DNA of 64,000 nt from Bacillota bacterium. GTDB taxonomy: Bacteria > Bacillota > Clostridia > Lachnospirales > Lachnospiraceae. The stretch is taken from positions 159,355-223,354 of the forward strand of contig JAKPAB010000200.1 of the NCBI GenBank assembly GCA_029779695.1, in the 5' to 3' direction. Under the pieces are notes generated by a model that saw only the letters and a list, made by a program, of their open reading frames with translations, did no database searches and was not told the DNA's origin. Position numbers and translations under genes: made by a program. Of this stretch, positions 1 to 9,616 are shown piece after piece; the stretch's first letter is position 1, and each line of letters begins with the position of its first letter.

Positions 1-251
1 TCACTGTTGACCTTGACATTATCATTTCTAACTTCCTGAAAAACATTCTCCATGTCATGGGTCAAATGCTGCATCTTCTTGAAGCCCATGGTACCAGCCA
101 TTCCTTTTAATGAGTGAGCTGCTCTAAAAATTTCATTGATAGTGTCTGCATTCTCGGGTTCTTTCTCGAGAATCATGATGTTATCACTGAGGCTCTGAAT
201 GTGCTCGTTGGACTCATCAATAAAGACATCTAGATATTGGCTAACATCCAT
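1..251 (-). CDS. cheA: CheA chemotaxis histidine kinase, N-terminal part
   Basis: This gene is not in the ORF track. Reading the minus strand from ATG at 251 gives an open frame of 83 codons that runs off the left edge. It starts MDVSQYLDVFIDESNEHIQ and carries the histidine phosphotransfer (P1) signature AAHSLKGMAGTMGF, with the phospho-accepting His at residue 46. CheA is the central chemotaxis kinase, coupling receptors to CheY and CheB. A GGGGG-type ribosome site precedes the ATG, which lies two bases after the cheB stop, so the two are probably translationally coupled. The dimerisation, kinase and CheW-like domains lie outside the window and cannot be judged. Confidence 0.93.
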   Translation of the reverse strand, partial: MDVSQYLDVFIDESNEHIQSLSDNIMILEKEPENADTINEIFRAAHSLKGMAGTMGFKKMQHLTHDMENVFQEVRNDNVKVNS

Positions 252-253
252 AC

Positions 254-1372
254 TTATACCCCCAATTCCTTTCTTATTACATCTGCTACTTTTTCAATTG
301 GCACCGATATATCAGATAGACCACTTTGGTCAACTGACTTCGGCATGCCATAAACTACACATGTTTCTTTACTCTGTGTAATGACTCTGATGGACTTATA
401 TTTTTTTAAGTACTTAAGTCCATCTGTACCATCACATCCCATTCCTGTTAGTACAACACAGATCAAATTATCAAAGCCTGTGTTTGCAAGTGACCTATAC
501 ATAACATCTGCACATGGTCTCAGACTGTTAACAGGAGGATCATCAAACACTCTTGCATAACTTTTTCCAAGCTTGTCTACAACCTCGAGATGCCTTCCAC
601 CTGGAGCCATATAGACTACATTAGGTAAAAGTTCTTCTCCGTCTGAAACTTCCTTGACTTTGAGATTTGCCTCTGCATTGATTCTCTCACAAAGAGAAAC
701 TGTAAATCCTTTCGGCATATGTTGCACGATCACTACAGGAACGCCCAAATTACCAGGAAGCATAGGCAAAAAATTATGAAGAGCCTGTGGTCCTCCTGTA
801 GAAGACGCAATAGCTACTATTCTTTTCTTGCCATTTCCCTGTAGCTGGGGTATGGGCTTATCCACAGGCAAAGAATATTTATCAATAGTAATATCTTTCT
901 TTTTTTTCGTGGATTCATCCCTAGGTCTATCAATACTTTTCTGAGTAAAATCCATTGGTTTGCCGGTCGGTCCAAGTTCCTTAAAGAGATTGTCTACTGC
1001 TTCATTTAGTTCTCTAGTGAATTTGTCATGTCCTGGTCCAAAAATATGAAATGGTCTGGCCACAAATGCAAAATTGTCATTTTCCGGAATTGTAAGAGAA
1101 GCATCCTTGTCTTCTTGTGCTTCTGTTCCTATCAATACAATCTTGCAAGAGCTTCCCTTCTTACGTAAACGATTTAAAATCTCCATACCGTTTTTTTTAG
1201 GAAGGTACATATATATGATTAGCATATCTGGATTTATTTTTTCATATATATCTAGAGCCTCATCGCCATCCCTGCAAGTACTGATTTCATATTTTTCTGT
1301 ACCTGAACTGATTATATCACACTCTTTCTTTCTCAAGAGTGCAGAGTCATCTGCAATCAGAATCTTTTTCAT
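254..1372 (-). CDS. cheB: CheB-type protein-glutamate methylesterase with degenerate receiver domain
   Basis: 372 residues with an N-terminal receiver-like domain (about 1-120), a charged linker, and a C-terminal methylesterase domain (about 183-372). The esterase triad is intact: Ser191 in ASSTGGP, His218 in VQHMPKGF, and Asp314 in LTGMGCDG. It should remove methyl groups from chemoreceptors, and may also deamidate them. The receiver is odd. The acidic pair Asp8/Asp9 is present, but the phospho-acceptor position is Tyr54 (LIIYMYLPKKNG) and the conserved Lys is Arg106 (VARPF). Phosphorylation by CheA is therefore unlikely. The start overlaps the upstream PilZ gene by 4 bases, and cheA follows 2 bases after the stop. 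Confidence 0.93.
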   Translation of the reverse strand: MKKILIADDSALLRKKECDIISSGTEKYEISTCRDGDEALDIYEKINPDMLIIYMYLPKKNGMEILNRLRKKGSSCKIVLIGTEAQEDKDASLTIPENDNFAFVARPFHIFGPGHDKFTRELNEAVDNLFKELGPTGKPMDFTQKSIDRPRDESTKKKKDITIDKYSLPVDKPIPQLQGNGKKRIVAIASSTGGPQALHNFLPMLPGNLGVPVVIVQHMPKGFTVSLCERINAEANLKVKEVSDGEELLPNVVYMAPGGRHLEVVDKLGKSYARVFDDPPVNSLRPCADVMYRSLANTGFDNLICVVLTGMGCDGTDGLKYLKKYKSIRVITQSKETCVVYGMPKSVDQSGLSDISVPIEKVADVIRKELGV

Positions 1373-2115
1373 AGGCCTTGCTCTCTTCTCCGTCTACTTC
1401 TTTCAACTTCAAAAATATATCTGATAATTACTTCCTGGCTCGCTCCATCTGTATATTGAAATTGTATACGGTGTGAATATTTATTTGTATCCTCAATATG
1501 ATCACTATGAATCGGTTTTCCTATAACTTCTATAATTCTGCTTCCACTTTTCATATACAATTCAAATCTAAATAATACATATGAAAAACCTTCGATATTA
1601 AGTGAAGTGGTATACTTCATACCGCCTCCGCTAATATCTATTATAGTTCCATTTCCGCTTAAAACGTTTTCTCCTCTTTCTTCCTTTAGCGCTATCTCCC
1701 GTTTTGCCTCATTTATCGTCGTAAAATTGCCTGCTTGATCAGATAAAACTGTAAATTCTATTGGTATCATACAATCTATTCTAAAGAATTCTCTTCTCTG
1801 ATATTTACTGATTGATCCCAATACCTCAATTTCTGTGAGATAAAAATTTTCTTTTTTATATCGTCTCACTACCTGTCCATCTGCATGTAACAGTCCCTGA
1901 ATTGTAGTAAAGATGAGATTATATTTTCCGCCATCCAGTAAAGGAATAATAATTGTTTCCTCTTGTGGTGTCATGATCTCTATATGATTATTATCCAAAA
2001 TGCTGTATAGCGAACTCTTATATGAATGTTTGAAACCTCTACTATTACCGTCTGTATCTATTTGGGGTTCAATAATATCAAGTTTACATCCAGGAAGTAT
2101 GTCATCAAGTTCCAT
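1369..2115 (-). CDS. Flagellar brake protein, YcgR/YpfB type, with PilZ domain
   Basis: 248 residues. The N-terminal part (about 1-100) looks like the YcgR/PilZN beta-barrel region. The PilZ domain follows, with the c-di-GMP binding signature QRREFFRID (106-114, an RxxxR motif) and DISGGG (160-165, DxSxxG). Proteins of this kind bind c-di-GMP and slow the motor at the stator or rotor (YcgR in enterics, YpfB/DgrA in Bacillus). Its place between flhG and cheB fits a motility role. It begins 10 bases after flhG and overlaps cheB by 4 bases, so all three are probably on one transcript. Both binding motifs are complete, so ligand binding is expected. The motor partner is inferred. Confidence 0.88.
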   Translation of the reverse strand: MELDDILPGCKLDIIEPQIDTDGNSRGFKHSYKSSLYSILDNNHIEIMTPQEETIIIPLLDGGKYNLIFTTIQGLLHADGQVVRRYKKENFYLTEIEVLGSISKYQRREFFRIDCMIPIEFTVLSDQAGNFTTINEAKREIALKEERGENVLSGNGTIIDISGGGMKYTTSLNIEGFSYVLFRFELYMKSGSRIIEVIGKPIHSDHIEDTNKYSHRIQFQYTDGASQEVIIRYIFEVERSRRRREQGL

Positions 2116-2125
2116 AAGTCCACTC

Positions 2126-2989
2126 CTATTCCTGTGTTTTGGTTAAAAATTTAAAAAATCTGCTTATTCCCTTATCATTTGATTCATATTTCTCACCTAT
2201 TAGGTCAGATGCAATTTCGTAAAAGCATCTCGATGACTTCGATGACGGACTCTCAAGAGAAACAATTTTCTGTTTTCTAACTGCCTTTTCTAAAGCACTA
2301 TCCATCGGAACCATTCCAGCGTAGTCTAACTTACCACCCAAAAAGCGTCTGACAACTGAATCAATTTTTTTGAATACCTGATCAGCCTCCTGGTTAGATG
2401 TAACCTTATTGGCAATCAGTCTTATCCTTGAGTTACCTTCTACAAAATCCGGATTTCTTACCATGGCCTTTACCAATGAATATGAGTCAGTAAGAGAACT
2501 TGGTTCCGGCGTTGTTATCAATAGAACCTCAGGACTGGCTAAGACAAATCGTAAAACATTATCTGCAATTCCCGCGCCTGTATCCACTATCAGTATGTCA
2601 CACATTTCACTTAAAAGCGATAAATTTTCGACCAATAAAGCAATCTGATCGTCTTTCAGATTATTGAGTGCAACTATTCCTGATCCTCCGGAAATAAAGC
2701 CGATATCCATTGGTCCTTTAGTCACAGCCTCACGAATATCCATTCCCTTATATATCACATCGGACAAATCATATTTTGGAATAGTACCAAACATAACTTC
2801 AACATTCGCAAGTCCAAAATCTCCATCAAAAATAATAACCCGTTTGCCCATTCTCCTAAACCAAACGGCAAGGTTAACTGCAACATTGGATTTGCCCACT
2901 CCGCCCTTACCACTTGTAATAGTGAATATCTGCGTAGGTTTTTTATGTCTCAGTTTTACTTCATTTCTAAGGTTTTCAGCCTGATCCAT
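2126..2989 (-). CDS. flhG: FlhG (YlxH) MinD/ParA-family ATPase for flagellar number control
   Basis: 287 residues of MinD/ParA type, with the deviant Walker A motif TSGKGGVGKSN near residues 25-35, followed by DGDFGLANVEVMFG and the switch region VDTGAGIADNVLRF. FlhG partners with FlhF to set the number and place of flagella, and stimulates the FlhF GTPase through its N-terminal segment (here about 20 residues rich in charged amino acids, MDQAENLRNEVKLRHKKP). Its ATG shares a base with the flhF stop region, the usual flhF-flhG arrangement. Nothing is missing from the family core. Confidence 0.95.
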   Translation of the reverse strand: MDQAENLRNEVKLRHKKPTQIFTITSGKGGVGKSNVAVNLAVWFRRMGKRVIIFDGDFGLANVEVMFGTIPKYDLSDVIYKGMDIREAVTKGPMDIGFISGGSGIVALNNLKDDQIALLVENLSLLSEMCDILIVDTGAGIADNVLRFVLASPEVLLITTPEPSSLTDSYSLVKAMVRNPDFVEGNSRIRLIANKVTSNQEADQVFKKIDSVVRRFLGGKLDYAGMVPMDSALEKAVRKQKIVSLESPSSKSSRCFYEIASDLIGEKYESNDKGISRFFKFLTKTQE

Positions 2990-4401
2990 TACTTTCCTCC
3001 GAGCAGCTGTTTAACAATTTGCTGGATATTTATTACATTTAAATCATCCGGTACACCCTGACCATTGCAAACATACGACAAATCCGTTCCAGCATATAGC
3101 TTTGTGCTTAGAATGCTTCCATACACGTCTGTTTCATCAAGTTTAGTAAAAATAAGCGAAAAATCTGTAAATGTCTTATAAGTATCAACAATTTCCTTGA
3201 GATCTCTATATTTTGTTGTTGCGCTAAGTACAAGAAAGACTTCCTTATCATAGACAGGATCTACAGTGTTAAGAATATCCTCCATGTCCTTTCTCTGTAC
3301 ATTATTTTTATGTGAAAAACCTGCTGTATCTACAAGAATCAGATCTGTACCACCCATTTTAGCAATTGCTTCATTGATATCGTTCTTGGTAAGTACAATA
3401 TCAAGAGGTATCTCTAAAATATTAGCATAGGTTCTCAGCTGATCCGTTGCTGCAATTCTATATGTGTCCGTAGTCAACAGACCCACTTCCTTGCCATAAT
3501 TAAGCTTATACCTTGATGCAAGCTTGGCAATTGTAGTAGTCTTTCCAACGCCTGTCGGCCCGATCAAAAACACAAGCAATGGTTTAGTGCTTCCACACAC
3601 AATAGTTTTTGGTTTCCCCATCATAAGGACCATCTTCTGATACACATTCGATAAAAGATAATCAAGATTATTTCCGGACTGAATTACTTTTTCCATGTCC
3701 TTTAATACTTGATTTACATATACTTCATCAACCTCATTTGATAAAAGGGAATTGTACAACATACTAACAAATTGCCTGTTTAATGCAGGCTTTTTGTTTT
3801 CTTGTTTCCGAGTATCATTATCCTTATCTGCTTTGTCATATAAAGGAATAAACGTTTTATCATTATTTTCGTTACCGCCAACAACAGCTCCGTCACTTAT
3901 ATGTGATATATTTTTTTTATCATTAAGAACTGTTTTTTCATTATCAAAATTCTCAGCTGACTGAGGACTATTCTTTTTGATCACTTCATTTACAGCCTGA
4001 AAAGCACTTTTCAGAGAATCTTCAGCCAAGAGATCCTTGTCTTTTTCTTCATTACGCACAGAATTTGGATTTGGCTTGACAGAATTAACCTGATTAATCA
4101 TAGAAGCTTTTTGCGAAGAGCCCTGTTTTCTTGCTTCAATATGATTAACTACTCCCTTTTCTCCTGCTAAGGCATCAAAATGTCCACCCTCTCCAAGAGC
4201 TGTTGACAAATTTTTTCTAACAGGCACAGTGTCGTCTTCCAATGCTGCCGTTACTTCATATGTACTTTTTTTGAAAAAGCCTGTCAATCCACTCGGTCTG
4301 ACCTCTTTTACATTCATTATCACAACAGACTGTCCAAGTTCATTCTTGGCATTCTGAATGGCTTCTTCTTTTGTATTTCCTGTAAATTTTTTAATTGTCA
4401 T
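2989..4401 (-). CDS. flhF: FlhF SRP-type GTPase for flagellar placement
   Basis: 470 residues. The N-terminal B domain (MTIKKFTGNTKEEAIQNAK) is followed by a long Asn/Lys/Asp-rich variable linker (about 55-200) and an SRP54-like NG GTPase domain. The P-loop GPTGVGKTTTIAKLA starts at residue 281, with DTAGF as G3 and TKLDET as the G4 element. FlhF marks the site of new flagellar basal bodies and is regulated by FlhG, which is encoded next. The start overlaps the end of flhA by 11 bases. At 470 residues it is longer than many homologues because of the linker, which is low-complexity and probably disordered. Confidence 0.94.
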   Translation of the reverse strand: MTIKKFTGNTKEEAIQNAKNELGQSVVIMNVKEVRPSGLTGFFKKSTYEVTAALEDDTVPVRKNLSTALGEGGHFDALAGEKGVVNHIEARKQGSSQKASMINQVNSVKPNPNSVRNEEKDKDLLAEDSLKSAFQAVNEVIKKNSPQSAENFDNEKTVLNDKKNISHISDGAVVGGNENNDKTFIPLYDKADKDNDTRKQENKKPALNRQFVSMLYNSLLSNEVDEVYVNQVLKDMEKVIQSGNNLDYLLSNVYQKMVLMMGKPKTIVCGSTKPLLVFLIGPTGVGKTTTIAKLASRYKLNYGKEVGLLTTDTYRIAATDQLRTYANILEIPLDIVLTKNDINEAIAKMGGTDLILVDTAGFSHKNNVQRKDMEDILNTVDPVYDKEVFLVLSATTKYRDLKEIVDTYKTFTDFSLIFTKLDETDVYGSILSTKLYAGTDLSYVCNGQGVPDDLNVINIQQIVKQLLGGK

Positions 4402-6448
4402 CTATAGTCACCATTCCTACCGAGCGTAGTTCTACATTCGGTTCAACCTCGTTAAAAGATACAACTACAAGATCATTAAAATAATCATGTGTAAGATTCT
4501 TAAAGTACATTCTGACTATCGGTGAACATACTACAATAGGGGTCTGTCCTTTTTCTTCGAACTTATGGATCTCCTGACCAAGAACATCCATGATCTTTCT
4601 GACCGTTTCCGGATCAATAGTGAGATATGCTCCCTGCTCTGTCTGTTTAACTGAACCCATGATTTCCTGCTCAAGCTTTGGATCAAGCGTAATAACGTCT
4701 GATGTCTCATTTGCAGGAAAATATTTTCCTGATATTGCTCTTTTTAATCCCTGTCTTACATATTCAGTAAGCACATCTGAGTCTCTTGTAGTAGCCGCAT
4801 GATCTGCCAAGATCTCAAAAACAGATAGAAGATCTCTTATGGATATTCCCTCACTAAGAAGATTTTGAAGGACCTTCTGTACTTCTCCAAGCCCCATAAG
4901 TTTAGGAACCAACTCATCCACAAGCACAGGATTGGTCTTTTTAAGATTATCCACAAGATTCTGTATATCCTGCCTAGTAAGAAGTTCTGCAATATGTGTT
5001 CTTATGACCTCTGTTAAGTGAGTTGCAATGATCGAGGGTGGATCAACTACAGTATATCCAAGACTCTCCGCTCTCTCCCTCTGTCCCTCTGTGATCCAAA
5101 TGGCAGGGAGATGAAATGAAGGTTCAAAAGTAGGTATACCCGTAATTTCTTCCTCGACATATCCCGGGTTCATAGCCATATAGTGATCAAACAATATCTC
5201 ACCATCAGCAACCTGAATCCCCTTTATCTTAATAATATATTGATTAGGGTTAAGCTGAATATTATCTCTAAGCCTTATTATAGGAACTACAGTACCTAGC
5301 TCAAGCGCAATCTGTCGACGTATCATAACGACACGATCCAATAAATCCCCACCCTGATTCGCATCAGCAAGCGGGATTATTCCATATCCAAATTCAAGCT
5401 CTATTGGATCGACTTGAAGCAACGAAACCACATTTTCTGGTTTTCTAACCTCATCAGCATCCGTTTCTTCCTGTTCCACTGACTCTACTGTCTGAGCTTT
5501 TGTAAGGTTCTTCTCTATGTTGTAACCAGCCAATATAAATGAAACACCTAGGCCTACAAATATAATATGATTCAGCGGTGTAAATATTCCAAGGAATGTA
5601 AGAACTACACCTGTTATAAAAAGTACCCTTGAATTACCAAAAAGCTGTGAGACAAGTGTCACTCCAAAATCATTTTCATTAGATCCCTTTGTTACCAATA
5701 TACCTGTTGATAATGAAATAAGAAGAGAAGGTATCTGCGATGTTAGTCCGTCACCTATGGTAAGGATACCATACTGCGAAATCGCATCTATGGCAGACAT
5801 GCCGCCCCTCATTCCCATGATGGTACCACCAATAAGATTGATAAAAGTAATTATCAATCCGGCATTTGCATCTCCTTTTACATACTTTGTAGCACCATCC
5901 ATATTACCAAAGAAGCTAGACTCATCCTGGAGCTTTTTTCTTCTTACCGCAGCCTCTGTATCGGTTATGGCTCCTGTATTAAGATCTGCATCTATAGCCA
6001 TCTGTTTTCCTGGCATTGCATCAAGTGAGAATCTTGCGGAAACTTCTGCTACTCGTTCAGAACCTTTATTGATAACTATAAATTGGATCAAAATAAGTAT
6101 TGCAAAGACTATGCCGCCGATAACAAGGTCACCGCCACCTACAAAGGTTCCAAATGTCTTAACAACATTACCAGGATTACCTGTCGTAAGAATAAGTCTT
6201 GTAGAACTTACATTAAGTGAAATTCTGAAAATAGTTGTAAAAAGAAGCATTGTAGGGAAAAAAGCCATATCCAGGACTTCCCTCATAACTATTGTATTTA
6301 GAAGAATTATAATAGAAATTCCAATATTAAAAGCAAGGAGAACATCCAATAGAAAGTACGGAATAGGAATGATGAAAAACATTATAGCTGAAAGAAGATA
6401 CATTACTACGCCAATATCCATGCCATTGGTTTTAAGTCTACTCAGCAT
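4391..6448 (-). CDS. flhA: FlhA flagellar type III export gate protein
   Basis: FlhA forms the nonameric cytoplasmic ring and part of the proton-driven export gate. The N-terminal half has about eight membrane segments and the FHIPEP-type region (SARFSLDAMPGKQMAIDADL). The C-terminal half is the soluble chaperone/substrate dock. The ORF track starts at a TTG at 6466, but an AAAGGAGG ribosome site lies inside that extension, 7 bases before ATG at 6448. The real product is therefore most likely 685 residues beginning MLSRLKTNGMDIG. The 105-base gap to flhB is large for this operon. It is AT-rich and contains a weak AAAATCA/TGATTTT hairpin, but no promoter I would defend. Confidence 0.95.
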   Translation of the reverse strand: MLSRLKTNGMDIGVVMYLLSAIMFFIIPIPYFLLDVLLAFNIGISIIILLNTIVMREVLDMAFFPTMLLFTTIFRISLNVSSTRLILTTGNPGNVVKTFGTFVGGGDLVIGGIVFAILILIQFIVINKGSERVAEVSARFSLDAMPGKQMAIDADLNTGAITDTEAAVRRKKLQDESSFFGNMDGATKYVKGDANAGLIITFINLIGGTIMGMRGGMSAIDAISQYGILTIGDGLTSQIPSLLISLSTGILVTKGSNENDFGVTLVSQLFGNSRVLFITGVVLTFLGIFTPLNHIIFVGLGVSFILAGYNIEKNLTKAQTVESVEQEETDADEVRKPENVVSLLQVDPIELEFGYGIIPLADANQGGDLLDRVVMIRRQIALELGTVVPIIRLRDNIQLNPNQYIIKIKGIQVADGEILFDHYMAMNPGYVEEEITGIPTFEPSFHLPAIWITEGQRERAESLGYTVVDPPSIIATHLTEVIRTHIAELLTRQDIQNLVDNLKKTNPVLVDELVPKLMGLGEVQKVLQNLLSEGISIRDLLSVFEILADHAATTRDSDVLTEYVRQGLKRAISGKYFPANETSDVITLDPKLEQEIMGSVKQTEQGAYLTIDPETVRKIMDVLGQEIHKFEEKGQTPIVVCSPIVRMYFKNLTHDYFNDLVVVSFNEVEPNVELRSVGMVTIDDN

Positions 6449-6553
6449 CTTACTCCTCCTTTCCAAGAATCAAACATCTAAACTAGTTATATTAATTGCA
6501 AAATCATACCTTGATTTTATAAAATTATTTAACAAATTGCGAATATTATAATA

Positions 6554-7681
6554 TTACTTCTTCGTATTATAAACTAATGCAAGTATTTCTGCCACCGCTT
6601 CATACAGTTCCGGAGGAATGGCTTCGCCTATTTCAACTGTAGCAAAAAGTGCTCTAGCAAGAGGCTTATTCTCTGTAATCATTACATTATTTTCTCTAGC
6701 CTTATCCTTGATCTTTTGAGCAATATAGCCCTCACCCTTTGCCACTACAATAGGTGCCGGATTCTCATCTACATTATACTTAAGTACCACCGCTATATGC
6801 GTCGGATTGGTAATAACTACATCAGCCTCAGGAACGCTAGACATCATCCTACGCTGTGAGGCCTCCTGCATCTTTTGTTTCTGTCTCTGCTTGATCTGTG
6901 GATCACCCTCTGTATCTTTGTATTCGTCCTTAATCTCCTGTTTTGACATCTTCATGTCTTCAGAAAACTTTCGCTTTTGAAATATCAAATCCAAAAGGCC
7001 AACGGCAAAATATAAAATACTTATCTTTAATCCTGTATCAATTATGATACCACCTATGAGCGCTATTGCACCTGAGAGCTCGATATCATACAAGAGAAAA
7101 ATTTCATTAGCCTTATCCTTAAGATTAAGATAAGCTACTAAAAAAATTACGACAACCTTAATTATGGATTTAAAAAGTTCAAATAATGACTGTTTTGAAA
7201 ACATTCTTTTAAAACCACTTCCAGGATTGATCTTATTAAGATCAGGCTTAATAGGATCAGTACTTGACTGCCATCCAACCTGAATTATGTCTCCCAGAAA
7301 AGAAAGAATAAATCCCGCAATTAAAAAAGGCGCCATAATAAGTATAAGTTGAATAATCACATAAAAAGACAATGTAGTGACAGCCTGAACTGTAACTCCT
7401 CCCCTGTTAGCTGCGACAAAATCTGGAAGCTTGTCAGCATATATCCATGAGAACAAATTGATAAAACGACTTCCCATGGTTCCGGAATAGATTTTCAACG
7501 TCAAAAAAAGAGCAAGAAGTTCAAAAGAGCTTGTAAGTTCCCTGCTCTTAGCAACCTGCCCTTTCTTTCTGGCATCTTGCAGTTTCTTCGGCGTAGCAGC
7601 CTCGGTTCTCTCTCCACCGGGACCCTCTTTTGGTGCAAAGAACTGTAAGTTATATTGTATCATCAGTTCATTATCATACAT
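6554..7681 (-). CDS. flhB: FlhB flagellar export switch protein
   Basis: 375 residues with four membrane segments (about 50-240), then the cytoplasmic FlhBC domain holding the self-cleavage site NPTH (292-295). Cleavage between Asn and Pro switches export from rod/hook proteins to filament proteins, in concert with FliK. The start is directly next to the fliR stop codon, which implies coupling. The first residues MYDNELMIQYNLQFFA are close to those of clostridial FlhB proteins. An internal Met at residue 7 is possible, but neither start has a strong ribosome site. Confidence 0.95.
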   Translation of the reverse strand: MYDNELMIQYNLQFFAPKEGPGGERTEAATPKKLQDARKKGQVAKSRELTSSFELLALFLTLKIYSGTMGSRFINLFSWIYADKLPDFVAANRGGVTVQAVTTLSFYVIIQLILIMAPFLIAGFILSFLGDIIQVGWQSSTDPIKPDLNKINPGSGFKRMFSKQSLFELFKSIIKVVVIFLVAYLNLKDKANEIFLLYDIELSGAIALIGGIIIDTGLKISILYFAVGLLDLIFQKRKFSEDMKMSKQEIKDEYKDTEGDPQIKQRQKQKMQEASQRRMMSSVPEADVVITNPTHIAVVLKYNVDENPAPIVVAKGEGYIAQKIKDKARENNVMITENKPLARALFATVEIGEAIPPELYEAVAEILALVYNTKK

Positions 7682-8470
7682 CTACTCTAGCAACCTGACC
7701 ATTGAAACTATCATATTACGCATCTCATCAAAAACCATATCTGCGACCTGCGGAAAAATAAATACTATCAAAAAAAGCACTGTAAATCCAAGCAGAATCT
7801 TAAGCTGAACACCTATTGAAAACATATTCATCTGAGGTGCGACCTTGGCAATAACTCCAAGGACAACATTCAACATCATAGTACATGCAAATACCGGAAG
7901 TATGATTCGAAAGGCTATTATAAAAAAATCTGCCATATAAGCCGTGATCAATTTAACCATTCCAGCAGCTTGAAAATTAGCGCCTCCAAGTTTAATAAGC
8001 TTGAAAGAATCCATAATAGCTCTAAATATATATCGATACATACCAGACACAATAAGCATCATACTTATAAAATAGTAATATAACTGTCCTGTCATTGTTA
8101 CAAGACTCCCGGTAGACGGATCAAATTCCGTTGCCATAGAGAGTCCAATATCCATATCGATTATATCACCTGCAAAAATAACGATATATGTACATATATT
8201 AGCTGCAAATCCTATAAGTAGCCCCGTTATAGCTTCCTTAAGTACTAAAACTGAATATCCTGCAACCGTTGCGTAAGTATATGCCTCTACCGGATGCAGT
8301 GCCTGAAAAATAATCACCGCAGCAAAAAAGGAAATGCCTACCTTTACTCTTCTAGGAACATTTTTTGTAGAAAAAAATGGAGCAACAAAAACAAATGTAG
8401 ATATCCTAACAAGAATAAGCAGGAAATATTCAAAATCGACCAATGAAAAGGTAATGTTTACTTCTCTCAT
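7682..8470 (-). CDS. fliR: FliR flagellar export gate membrane protein
   Basis: 262 residues, almost entirely membrane segments. The family pattern is an N-terminal hydrophobic stretch followed by VFVAPFFSTKNVPRRVKVGISF. FliR forms the export channel with FliP and FliQ inside the MS ring. It starts 3 bases after fliQ and ends directly at flhB. Length and order (fliP-fliQ-fliR-flhB-flhA) are standard for Firmicutes. Confidence 0.95.
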   Translation of the reverse strand: MREVNITFSLVDFEYFLLILVRISTFVFVAPFFSTKNVPRRVKVGISFFAAVIIFQALHPVEAYTYATVAGYSVLVLKEAITGLLIGFAANICTYIVIFAGDIIDMDIGLSMATEFDPSTGSLVTMTGQLYYYFISMMLIVSGMYRYIFRAIMDSFKLIKLGGANFQAAGMVKLITAYMADFFIIAFRIILPVFACTMMLNVVLGVIAKVAPQMNMFSIGVQLKILLGFTVLFLIVFIFPQVADMVFDEMRNMIVSMVRLLE

Positions 8471-8473
8471 AGC

Positions 8474-8743
8474 TTACTTAATATATATCGTAAAATCAGA
8501 CCATAGCTTTGTCATGAAACCTGTAAGATTCGTCATTATAAGTGATCCAAATACAAGCAATGATAAAAAGATACTTAGAAGCTTAGGCACAAAAGTAAGT
8601 GTCTGTTCCTGAATCGATGTAACTGTCTGAAAAATACTTATAACAAGTCCAACAATCAGCGAAATCAAAAGCATAGGTGCAGAATTGATTATAATCTGGT
8701 ATATAGCCGTACGCATTATATCCAGCATATCACCCTGTGACAT
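8474..8743 (-). CDS. fliQ: FliQ flagellar export gate membrane protein
   Basis: 89 residues with two membrane helices (about 18-38 and 52-75), the normal size and layout for FliQ. It contains the family-like stretch ALLISLIVGLVISIFQ in slightly changed form (MLLISLIVGLVISIFQTVTSIQEQTL). It is the small helical subunit of the FliPQR export channel. It sits between fliP and fliR with short gaps of 23 and 3 bases. Confidence 0.95.
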   Translation of the reverse strand: MSQGDMLDIMRTAIYQIIINSAPMLLISLIVGLVISIFQTVTSIQEQTLTFVPKLLSIFLSLLVFGSLIMTNLTGFMTKLWSDFTIYIK

Positions 8744-8766
8744 ACAAACACCTCCAAATCAAACAC

Positions 8767-9615
8767 CTAGTAAAAAGTCCTTACTAAACTACCAATTACA
8801 AGATCCCACCCATCAGCAAGAACAAATAGCAGTATCTTAAACGGCAACGATATCGTAGTAGGCGGTAACATCATCATACCCATAGACATAAGCACCGACG
8901 CTACAACCATATCTATAACAATAAATGGAATATATATCAAGAAACCAATTATAAATGCAGTTCTCATTTCACTTATCATAAATGAAGGAGCCAGAACATA
9001 AAGCGGCACATCATCCAAATCCTTGTATGAAATATCCGCAATATCACAAAGCATCTTGAGATCCTTAGTCTGAGTCTGTCCATACATAAACTCACGAATA
9101 GGTTCCTGGCCTCTTTTTAATGCCTCTTCCTGCGTAATCTCACCCTTATCAAAGGGCTGAATAGCTTTATTGTTGATGCTCATCATCGTTGGCCACATTA
9201 TAAAAATCGTCAAGAACAGAGCCAATCCTATCAATATCTGATTAGGTGGCGATGTCTGTGTTCCTATTGCTGCTCTAACGAAATGAAGCACCACAATAAT
9301 CCTGACAAATGATGTCATCATCATCAAGATTGCAGGTGCCAAAGATAAAATTGTGAGAACCAAAAGAATTCTCACAGTTGAAGTAAGTGTGGCCGATTCA
9401 CCATTAAGTGTCAGATTAAACACCCCGCCATTGCCTGTAACCTGATTACTGGAATTGGGAGCGCCCTTAGTAGAACCATAATTGGAAGACGTATCACCAG
9501 ATGACGTTCCGGTAGCATATACACGTCCTGCTCCAATTCCTGTCAGTGAAAAGACAAGAACAAAAACGGCAAAAGCTATCGCTATACGACAGTACCATTT
9601 TTTTAATTTTAACAT
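8767..9615 (-). CDS. fliP: FliP flagellar export gate membrane protein
   Basis: 282 residues with an apparent cleavable signal sequence (about 1-35, hydrophobic AIAFAVFVLVFSLTGIGAG, then YATG). A Ser/Asn/Gly-rich periplasmic segment and four membrane helices follow. Family hallmarks include LTSTVRILLVLTILSLAPAI, MTSFVRIIVVLHFVRAAIGTQ and PPNQILIGLALFLT. FliP pentamers form the core of the export pore. It starts 1 base after the fliO stop. Confidence 0.96.
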   Translation of the reverse strand: MLKLKKWYCRIAIAFAVFVLVFSLTGIGAGRVYATGTSSGDTSSNYGSTKGAPNSSNQVTGNGGVFNLTLNGESATLTSTVRILLVLTILSLAPAILMMMTSFVRIIVVLHFVRAAIGTQTSPPNQILIGLALFLTIFIMWPTMMSINNKAIQPFDKGEITQEEALKRGQEPIREFMYGQTQTKDLKMLCDIADISYKDLDDVPLYVLAPSFMISEMRTAFIIGFLIYIPFIVIDMVVASVLMSMGMMMLPPTTISLPFKILLFVLADGWDLVIGSLVRTFY

Positions 9616-9616
9616 T

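Noticed and set aside
6449-6553. A promoter in the flhB-flhA gap
   Set aside because: A TATAAT and a short hairpin are present, but no acceptable -35 lies at 16-18 bases. In such AT-rich DNA a lone -10 is weak evidence.
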